Below, in pieces: positions 34,164 through 40,390 of a stretch of DNA of 40,390 nucleotides. The stretch lies in assembly GCA_964444795.1 (NCBI GenBank), contig CAYUIQ010000050.1, positions 1 through 40,390 on the forward strand, in the 5' to 3' direction. The position numbers and the translations under genes are program-made. Below the pieces are notes generated by a model that worked only from the letters and a program-made list of their open reading frames with translations, was not told the origin of the DNA and did not search any database. Source of the DNA: JABMRP01 sp964444795. Its GTDB lineage: Bacteria > Planctomycetota > Planctomycetia > Pirellulales > Thermoguttaceae. How positions within the stretch are numbered: position 1 is the stretch's first letter; each line of letters opens with the position of its first letter.

Positions 34164-35330
34164 TTAATACGTCAGATCGATCCGCTGGCCCGACTCGCTG
34201 GAGCGGCGGATCGCGTCGACGATCACCGCCGTTCGGTATCCGTCCTCGAAGGTCGCGTTGTAGGGGCTCATCGGCTTGCCGTTGGCAATCGCGTCGACAA
34301 AATGGAACTTCTCAATGATGTGGCAATGTTCCCAGCCGATATTATGTCCCGAGGGCCACCAATCGCCCGCGTACGGGTGCTCGGCCTCGGTCACGTTGAT
34401 CTCGGTGAAGCCCAACATCGGGTTGCCGCCCAACTCTTCGAGACAGACGAACAGGCTGTTGGGATGTTCGAGGTCCCACCGCACGGCACCGCCCGATCCG
34501 TTGATCTCCCAGGAGAGATAGTTCTTCCGTGCCGTGGCCACAACCGACGACTCGAAGACGCCGATGGCGCCGTTTTCGAATTCCATCGCGGCGGCGGCCC
34601 CTTCGTCGGAGACCACGCCCGGACACGCGGCGCTGGGCTTCGCCCGATCGGCGTTGAAGGTGCGTACCAACGCGGAAACGTTCTTAATGTCGCCCAGCAG
34701 GAAGCGGCATTGGTCGATCGCGTGGGTGCCGATCCCTTGCAGACCGCCCGAGTGCGGCCAGGCCGAGTACCAGGCCTGATCCGGGGTCAGCGTCGGGTCG
34801 TGGCCCCACATTTGCAGGTAGTTGACCCGCATGTGGTAGATCGCGCCCAGTTTTCCCGAGTCGATCAGATCCTTGGCCATCCGCACCGCGGGCATGAAGC
34901 GGTAGTTGAACGTACACATGGCCATGCCGGAGGAAGCGGCCGCCGCGTCGCGCATCCGCCGGGCGTCGTCGACCGAGCAGGCCATCGGCTTCTCGCAGAT
35001 GACGTTCTTGCCGTGGTTCAAGGCGGCGATACACGGTTCCGGATGCACCGGGTCCGGGCCGCAGTTGTCGAACAGATCGATCCGATCGTCGGCAACCACT
35101 TCCTTCCAGTCGGTGCTGATCTCTTCGTAACCGTACTTGGCCGCTTCCGGCTCCAGCCGCTGGGGATTCTGATCGCAGAGGATCAGCAATCGCGGCTTGA
35201 CCTTGGCGTCGCCATACATGTACGCCATCGTCTTATAGGCGTTCGTATGACACCGGCCCATGAAGCCATATCCGAGCAGCCCGACGCGCACCTCTGTTCC
35301 GTGAGTGAGTTCGACCTTCTTCGAGGCCAT
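34164..35330 (-). CDS. Gfo/Idh/MocA family oxidoreductase
   Basis: 388 residues, cytoplasmic, with no Tat signal. The Rossmann motif GYGFMG lies at 20-25, the canonical ICEKPMA at 112-118 holds the catalytic Lys (K114), and GTHAIDQ (H203, D206) matches the active site. It should be an NAD(P)-dependent sugar or polyol dehydrogenase, with inositol-type substrates possible. The frame stays open to 36437, but that extension runs antiparallel to codons of the upstream gene. ATG 35330 with AAGGAG 7-8 nt upstream is the real start. It lies between two TIM-barrel isomerase genes, with gaps of 17 and 32 nt. Confidence 0.9.
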   Translation of the reverse strand: MASKKVELTHGTEVRVGLLGYGFMGRCHTNAYKTMAYMYGDAKVKPRLLILCDQNPQRLEPEAAKYGYEEISTDWKEVVADDRIDLFDNCGPDPVHPEPCIAALNHGKNVICEKPMACSVDDARRMRDAAAASSGMAMCTFNYRFMPAVRMAKDLIDSGKLGAIYHMRVNYLQMWGHDPTLTPDQAWYSAWPHSGGLQGIGTHAIDQCRFLLGDIKNVSALVRTFNADRAKPSAACPGVVSDEGAAAAMEFENGAIGVFESSVVATARKNYLSWEINGSGGAVRWDLEHPNSLFVCLEELGGNPMLGFTEINVTEAEHPYAGDWWPSGHNIGWEHCHIIEKFHFVDAIANGKPMSPYNATFEDGYRTAVIVDAIRRSSESGQRIDLTY

Positions 35331-35347
35331 ATCGTTGCTCCTTCTTT

Positions 35348-36355
35348 CTACGAGGACAAGAGGTGGGACAGGCTCTCCTTGGCCCAAGCGATCGACCGCT
35401 TGAGGTGATCCAGCTCGACTTTCCAGGACTCCTCGCCGGGCGGGATGTCGGCGGGCCAGGTCTCGGGCAGATCCTTGCCCCACGATTTCTCCAAGTACCA
35501 GGCAAGCCCTTCGCCCGGCGGCGAGACGTGGGTCTGGAAGAAATCGGGGTCGAAGATATTGAGCGTAAACGGTGCCCACTCCGAATGGATTTCGATGTTC
35601 AGGTTGATGTCGGGATTCGCGGCGGCCAGGGTCTCGGCGATGGCCACGGCCGGCATCTCGCCGTCGCCCACGGCGCAGTTCTCCAAGGCCAACCCGTTTT
35701 TTGTGCGCAGAATACGGTAGTCCTTGAAGTGTGTTGTGAAGGCGAAGGGGGCCATCATCCGGGCGAGTTTCACCGGCTCGTCCAGATCGAAGGCGATATT
35801 GGCGCAGTCGACGGCAAACCCATAAGCCGGGCTGCCGATGCGCGTGCGAATCGATGCATATTCCCGAATCGTGAAGTCGGCGTGGTTCTCCATGGCGATC
35901 CTGATCCCCATGTCCTCGGCCGCCTTGCACGCCTCGCGAAGAATGACGACCACCTCGTCGGCCAAGGCGGTCATGTCGTACCCCTCGTCGCGGCTGAAGA
36001 GATTGCCGCCGACGCAGCGAAGTATGGGGGCACCCAGCTTTTGGGCGATCTTCAGGTGGTCGATGACCACCTGGGCGTCGGAGATCGTGATGTCGTAGCC
36101 GGCGTCGGCCAGCAGATCCCGGCCCTTCTCCGCCATCGGATGGCGGTGAATGATCGACCCCATGCCGAATTCGAGGTACAAGCCCTTGTCGGCGGCCGTC
36201 TTCTTGATCCGGTCGAGTTCGTCGTCCTTGAACGAATTGAACGGCGACAGCTCGAACAACACCCCCTGCAATCCCAGATTGGCGGCCAAATCGAGGACCC
36301 CGACGGGATCGAGCCCCGAGTTGCGGGTAGAGAAAGATTCCAATCCAAGCTTCAT
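35348..36355 (-). CDS. Sugar phosphate isomerase/epimerase (TIM barrel), longer type
   Basis: 335 residues, somewhat longer than the other two barrels in the window because of a C-terminal extension (about 265-335). Candidate metal ligands are E156 (AMENHAD), D183 (AVDCAN), H209 (TTHFKD) and E255 (NIEIHSE). It is the first gene of the minus-strand operon. The ORF extends to 36547, but AAGGAGG sits 5 nt before the ATG at 36355, so the start is there. The symporter gene lies divergently upstream beyond a nested palindromic element. Confidence 0.87.
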   Translation of the reverse strand: MKLGLESFSTRNSGLDPVGVLDLAANLGLQGVLFELSPFNSFKDDELDRIKKTAADKGLYLEFGMGSIIHRHPMAEKGRDLLADAGYDITISDAQVVIDHLKIAQKLGAPILRCVGGNLFSRDEGYDMTALADEVVVILREACKAAEDMGIRIAMENHADFTIREYASIRTRIGSPAYGFAVDCANIAFDLDEPVKLARMMAPFAFTTHFKDYRILRTKNGLALENCAVGDGEMPAVAIAETLAAANPDINLNIEIHSEWAPFTLNIFDPDFFQTHVSPPGEGLAWYLEKSWGKDLPETWPADIPPGEESWKVELDHLKRSIAWAKESLSHLLSS

Positions 36356-36562
36356 GAGAACCTCCTTGGAGCGTTGTGACCCCGCGATTGAGCGTGGAAT
36401 AGTGCGTCGCGTCGGGAAAGCCCGTAAGGTAACCCAAATGGCCGGTGCCGTCAAATCCCCGCGGCGCCCGTTCTTCTCTCCGCCGGCCTTTCCCTTGAGA
36501 AACGGTCTCGCCGCCGGTAAGATCTGCCTAGCGCGGCCTCGCCGCACTCGGCCGCAACCAAA

Positions 36563-36741
36563 GTAGCATGGGCCCCCGGCCCGTGTTCCCGCCTCTCACG
36601 CGGGCTGTTGATTTGATCGAATTCACGCGGAAAAGTGGCGTAAATCGAAACCCGAAGCGTCAGCGAGGCCGCCTTTTCGCTCCTCGCTAACGCTTCGGGT
36701 TACTAAATCAACAGCTCGCACAGGCCGGGGGCCCATGCTAC
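36563..36741. repeat. Triple nested palindromic repeat
   Basis: Three inverted repeats lie one inside another. The outer arms 36563-36581 and 36723-36741 are perfect 19-bp copies (GTAGCATGGGCCCCCGGCC). The middle arms 36604-36614 and 36705-36715 (GCTGTTGATTT) are perfect. The inner arms 36649-36668 and 36682-36701 (core AACCCGAAGCG) differ at one position and belong to the same family as the 2428 element. This occupies most of the 467-nt gap between the divergent sugar operon and symporter, where both promoters should be; I see no clear promoter boxes around it. Confidence 0.85.
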
Positions 36742-36822
36742 AAACATGCGAGCAACCTGCGCGGAAGTCACAATCAAGGACTCTAATCCGGCCTTCCTGC
36801 AACCAACTTCGCACGGTGATAC

Positions 36823-38424
36823 ATGACGCTCACGACAGTCGATTGGTTGACCATTGCGGTATACTTCGCGGTCGTATTCGCCATCGGGTTCTATTTCGCC
36901 CGCCGGGAGCGAACCTCCAAGGACTACTTCCTCGCCGGACGCAACGTGTTCTGGTTTGCGATCGGAGCCTCGATCTTCGCCTCCAATATCGGCAGCGAAC
37001 ACCTCATCGGACTGGCCGGGTCCGGTGCGGGCGGCGGCCTGGCCGTGGGTGCCTACGAATGGGCCGCCATCTTCTGCATCATGGTGCTGGGGTGGGTCTT
37101 CCTTCCCTATTACATGGGAAGCAACGTCTTCACCATGCCCGAGTTCATCGAGAAACGGTTCAACCCGGGCTGTCGCTGGACCCTGACCACCATCTCTCTG
37201 GCCGCGTACGTTTTCACCAAGATATCGGTCTCGCTGTTCGCGGGCGCATTTCTCCTCGAGGCGATCCTCGGTTGGAACCTCTACGTCTCTGCCGTCATTC
37301 TCGTGGCCGCCACGGGCATCTACACCATTGCCGGCGGGCTCTCGGCGGTCATCTATACCGAGGTGATCCAGGCGGTCGTCCTCATCGGCGGGTCGCTCCT
37401 GCTGACGATCATCGGTCTGTACGACGTGGGTGGCTTCACGGGCCTCCGCGAGACGCTGCCGCCAGATTTCTTCCACATGATCAAACCGGCCAGCCATGAC
37501 GTTTATCCGTGGACGGGGACGATCTTCGGGATTTTCATTCTGGGCGTCTGGTACTGGTGCAGCGATCAGGTGATCGTGCAGCGCGCCCTGGCGGCAAGGA
37601 ACCTGACCCACTCCCGCGGCGGCGCGATCCTCGCCGCCTGGCTGAAGATCATTCCCGTCTTCATCTTCGTGTTGCCCGGACTGATCGCCCGGGCGAAGTG
37701 GCCGAACACAATCAAGAAAGATCCCGACCTGGCCTACCCTATGATCGTCACCGACCTGCTCCCCGACGGCGCGGCCGGGTTGATGATCGCGGCCCTCTTG
37801 GCGGCCTTGATGTCGTCGCTGGCCGCCGTGTTCAATTCGTGCTCGACCCTGGTCACGATGGACGTCTACAAGAAATATCGCCCCGAGGCCTCGGAGAAGC
37901 GGCTGGTCTTCGTCGGGCGAATCGTCACCGCGGTTATCGTGGTCATCTCGCTGGCCTGGATTCCCATGATCCCGCTGCTGTCGGGCCAACTCTACCAATA
38001 CCTGCAAATGGTTCAGGCTTACATCGGGGCACCCATCGCGGCGGTCTTTCTGCTGGGCGTCTTCTGGAAACGGGCCACCGCCAAGGCCGCGCTAACCACA
38101 ATGATCGTCGGCGGCCTGCTCGGCGCGATCCGCTTCGCCACCGACGTATTGAGCAAGCTGGGCTACACCGACTTCGGCCCCTTCAACATCCTCACCGGCT
38201 ACGCGTTTCTCAATTACGCCGTGGTGATGTTCGTCTTCTGTGTGCTGCTGATGGTCGTTATTTCGCTCCTGACGGCAAAACCCCAACAGGCGCAACTCGA
38301 AGGCCTCACGTTTTCCAAAAACACCATGTCGGCCGGCGTCGACAAGACCTGGGTCTGGGTCCACGCCGCGGCGTCCGTGTTGGTGGTGCTGACGGTCATC
38401 AGTCTCTGGGTGTATTTCGCCTGA
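36823..38424 (+). CDS. Sodium/solute symporter (SSS/SGLT type)
   Basis: 533 residues with about 13-14 hydrophobic helices. The motif SNIGSEHLIGLAGSG (about 46-60) followed by AVGAYEW is the one seen in sodium/galactose-type SGLT members, so a sugar or polyol is the likely substrate, cotransported with Na+. GxWYWCSDQVIVQRALAA matches the family signature further on. It is divergent from the isomerase/oxidoreductase operon and convergent with the GH32 gene, so it may import the sugar that those enzymes handle. GGTGA precedes the ATG. Confidence 0.92.
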   Translation: MTLTTVDWLTIAVYFAVVFAIGFYFARRERTSKDYFLAGRNVFWFAIGASIFASNIGSEHLIGLAGSGAGGGLAVGAYEWAAIFCIMVLGWVFLPYYMGSNVFTMPEFIEKRFNPGCRWTLTTISLAAYVFTKISVSLFAGAFLLEAILGWNLYVSAVILVAATGIYTIAGGLSAVIYTEVIQAVVLIGGSLLLTIIGLYDVGGFTGLRETLPPDFFHMIKPASHDVYPWTGTIFGIFILGVWYWCSDQVIVQRALAARNLTHSRGGAILAAWLKIIPVFIFVLPGLIARAKWPNTIKKDPDLAYPMIVTDLLPDGAAGLMIAALLAALMSSLAAVFNSCSTLVTMDVYKKYRPEASEKRLVFVGRIVTAVIVVISLAWIPMIPLLSGQLYQYLQMVQAYIGAPIAAVFLLGVFWKRATAKAALTTMIVGGLLGAIRFATDVLSKLGYTDFGPFNILTGYAFLNYAVVMFVFCVLLMVVISLLTAKPQQAQLEGLTFSKNTMSAGVDKTWVWVHAAASVLVVLTVISLWVYFA

Positions 38425-38430
38425 GACCGT

Positions 38431-38549
38431 GTCTTGAAATTCGTACGATGGGCTTCCTAGCCCGTCGATTCATCTCGGGCACGTTGGAATTCGACGGGCT
38501 GGGAAGCCCATTGTACAAGGTTCGCCCGGGGAGAATAGCATTTCAAGAC
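38431..38549. repeat. Two-tier palindromic repeat between convergent genes
   Basis: The outer arms GTCTTGAAAT (38431-38440) and ATTTCAAGAC (38540-38549) are perfect. The inner arms 38443-38468 and 38491-38516 are 26-bp inverted copies with two mismatches (core ATGGGCTTCC). It fills the gap between the symporter stop and the GH32 stop and may help end both transcripts, although there is no T-run. Confidence 0.8.
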
Positions 38550-38592
38550 GCGTTCTCAGAGGAATCGTCCATCGCCGGCGAGCACACCCCGG

Positions 38593-40131
38593 CTATTGCG
38601 GCCAAATGGAAGTCATCCGCCAAACGTCGAGAGACACCAGTGTGGCGCGGCCACCTTCGGCAAACACTTCGACGCCCAGGTCGTTTTCACCCGGATAGAC
38701 GACTCGCGTCACACACGCGCGACCGTCGTTGACAAAGACCTCCATGACCGACTTATCGAGGAAGACGTGGAGTTTCAGGCGCCGTGGTCCATCTCCAAGG
38801 GGAACGGGAACGTCGGTGCCGGCGACGTTGAGCTTCTCGCCGTCGTGCCGGATGACCAGGAAGCGATTGCCGTCCTCGCTACAGCGAAGCTTCAGCCCCA
38901 GCGCCTTGGCGTCGCCGGGGTCGAACTCGGCGACGACCTCGATCGCGTCGCCGTTGGCGCCGCGGATGACCTTCGACTCACTGGCCACCGCCATGTTTTC
39001 CAGCTTCAGGCTCTCGCCGCGGAGCTTCTGAAGCTCGGGCGCGGGCGTCTGAATCAGGTTGTCGTCATGGTCGAGTGTGATGATTCGCGGTAGCGACATG
39101 CACCCGTCCCATCCACGGCCGGTTTTGAAGCCGCTGACCCAAGCGAACAAGACGCATCGCCCCTGGCCGTCGAAGAGTACGTTCGTGCCGTAGAAACCAC
39201 GGTGCCACGGCCCCAGTTTCTTGGGACCGTAGACATAGTCGAGCGTGCCTTCCTTGCCGCTGGTCTCGACGAACGCAATGTTCTCGGGATCGAAGGTGCC
39301 GATGCGGTAACTGGGCGGATAGGTCGAGCGGAGCAGTACCCAGTCGTCGCCCAGCTTGAAGAAGTTGGGGCATTCGCCGGATACGCTATCCATTTGGCCG
39401 ACATACTCCCACGCGGTCAGCCCCGGGTTCTTCGCCTCGACGACCAAGCCGTCGCAAGATTTGAACGTGGCGAACGTGCGTCCGCCCGCCTTGAAGACAA
39501 ACGGGTCGCTCCATCCGCCGTTGACCTCCGCCGGCACGCCGTGGGTTCCGGCGGCCAACAGCGGGTTTTCCTCTATCCGTCGCCAGCCGATCAAGTCGTC
39601 GTCGGTCGGAACGGCCGCCCATTGCTCGCGCTTGCCGAGCCTTGTCGCCTTGGCGTGTTTGGGGACAAACGTGTAGAAGATCATTGGCGTGCCATCGGCA
39701 TTGATCGCAATGGAGCCCGAGTTGCATCGTATTTCGCCTTGCTCGACGAGCGGATGCAGGGCGATCGGCAGATGGTCCCATTGGGCGAGGTCCTTACTGC
39801 GAGCATGAGCCCAGCTCGATCCGCGGCTCCCCCATCCGTCGCCGTACGGGTTGAGTTGATAGAAAACGTGATAGTAGCCCTTATGGAAGATCGCCCCGCA
39901 GATGTCGTTCATCCACCTTGCCGGCGGGCGGAAATGATAGACGGGGCGTGTGGAATCTTCCCGGCAGGCGGCGATGCCCGAGCGAACCGACTCCATGGCT
40001 TTGGTGATGACCGGGTCGGCATATTCCTTCTTCTCCGGCCATGCGGGGCTAAACTCTTGGGCACTGGCGAAAGGCCATGCGCTGAGCGTTAACAGAATCG
40101 CGTGGAAGCCGACGTTGAGAATTCGTCTCAT
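38593..40131 (-). CDS. Secreted GH32-family glycosidase (levanase/invertase-like)
   Basis: 512 residues. A signal peptide (AILLTLSAWPFASAQ, about 10-25) is followed by the five-bladed propeller of family GH32, which cleaves fructosyl linkages in sucrose, inulin or levan. The nucleophile D76 lies in RWMNDICG (usually WMNDPNG), the transition-state Asp D209 in WSDP (usually RDP), and the acid/base E253 in GECP. These three acids are intact but the surrounding motifs are degenerate. A C-terminal beta-sandwich (about 370-510) is present. Specificity may therefore differ from classical beta-fructosidases. The gene is convergent with the symporter. The 259 nt beyond its start, to the window end, hold no feature I can support. 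Confidence 0.85.
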   Translation of the reverse strand: MRRILNVGFHAILLTLSAWPFASAQEFSPAWPEKKEYADPVITKAMESVRSGIAACREDSTRPVYHFRPPARWMNDICGAIFHKGYYHVFYQLNPYGDGWGSRGSSWAHARSKDLAQWDHLPIALHPLVEQGEIRCNSGSIAINADGTPMIFYTFVPKHAKATRLGKREQWAAVPTDDDLIGWRRIEENPLLAAGTHGVPAEVNGGWSDPFVFKAGGRTFATFKSCDGLVVEAKNPGLTAWEYVGQMDSVSGECPNFFKLGDDWVLLRSTYPPSYRIGTFDPENIAFVETSGKEGTLDYVYGPKKLGPWHRGFYGTNVLFDGQGRCVLFAWVSGFKTGRGWDGCMSLPRIITLDHDDNLIQTPAPELQKLRGESLKLENMAVASESKVIRGANGDAIEVVAEFDPGDAKALGLKLRCSEDGNRFLVIRHDGEKLNVAGTDVPVPLGDGPRRLKLHVFLDKSVMEVFVNDGRACVTRVVYPGENDLGVEVFAEGGRATLVSLDVWRMTSIWPQ

Positions 40132-40390
40132 CCGAATGACACCTCCGATGTAGTCCGGCGATTCTTGCGATTGGGCATTTCAAACGTCATCTGAAGTGTT
40201 GGGGTGACATCCATTGTATCTCCCGAATTCCGGTGTTCCAACGGTAACACACGGCCTGGCGCTGGCAGTGTCGCCCCAGTGCTTGACATTGCATGCCAGT
40301 TTTCCAAGAATTGACCACTTCTTCATGGGCGGCCAAGTCAGAACTGAAATGCACTCCCTTTTCCAAATCTCGCCAAACGCCTATCATGAC

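Noticed and set aside
35331..36437. Upstream extension of the cytoplasmic Gfo/Idh frame
   Set aside because: It overlaps the isomerase gene in another frame; the motifs and ribosome-binding site put the start at 35330.
36563..36741. CRISPR-like array
   Set aside because: The repeats are inverted and nested, not direct and regularly spaced.
36703..38007. Minus-strand open frame of 434 codons
   Set aside because: It is antisense to the symporter and Asp/Arg/Gly-rich, a typical shadow of a membrane protein gene.
40187..40387. 66-codon minus-strand open frame at the window end
   Set aside because: It has no recognisable features, and its text is not convincing as the edge of a gene.

Overview
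The window looks like a chromosomal segment of a Planctomycetota bacterium, probably order Pirellulales. This is inferred from gene content, not from a marker tree. The pointers are paired Gfo/Idh/MocA oxidoreductases and TIM-barrel sugar-phosphate isomerases, one of the oxidoreductases carrying a twin-arginine signal. There is also a DoxX-like membrane protein interrupted by a giant coiled coil, a CheC/CheD-type chemotaxis operon, an RG-rich Rho, a thioredoxin-YHS-like fusion, and several palindromic intergenic repeats of the kind that litter these genomes. Most of the window is GC-rich and uses CGN arginine codons.

Layout. 1-2.3 kb (minus): a Ser/Thr kinase and a D-2-hydroxyacid dehydrogenase. 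2.4-8.3 kb (plus): a palindromic repeat, the DoxX-like coiled-coil protein coupled to a Tat-signal oxidoreductase, a TIM-barrel isomerase, a second palindrome and a small polyhydroxyalkanoate-system protein. 8.3-13.9 kb (minus): the operon cheR-cheA-cheC-cheD-cheY, with a second cheY divergently placed at 14.36 kb and closed by a clear terminator. 14.8-16.4 kb (minus): a TrkH-type K+ channel. 17.0-27.4 kb (plus): a compact signalling island with a SulP anion transporter, two cytidylate-kinase-like proteins (one fused to a receiver), two histidine kinases, two single-domain receivers and an NtrC-type activator. Its richer AGA/AGG arginine usage suggests a separate origin. 27.5-30.8 kb: an exported STN-like protein, a HEAT/TPR protein and an exported thioredoxin-YHS-like fusion. 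31.8-33.3 kb: rho and tRNA-Ser(GGA). 33.3-36.4 kb (minus): a three-gene sugar operon (isomerase, oxidoreductase, isomerase). 36.8-40.1 kb: an SGLT-type sodium/solute symporter and a secreted GH32-family glycosidase.

How they fit together. The right end reads as a carbohydrate locus: GH32 releases sugar outside the cytoplasm, the symporter imports it, and the oxidoreductase/isomerase operon processes sugars or polyols. The chemotaxis operon lacks cheW, cheB and receptors here, so it must work with partners elsewhere. The island is the most unusual part: an anion transporter with a predicted extracytoplasmic coiled-coil insert, a Cache sensor kinase and two cytidylate-kinase-like proteins, all ending in a sigma-54-type activator whose GAFTGA loop reads GAFTDA.
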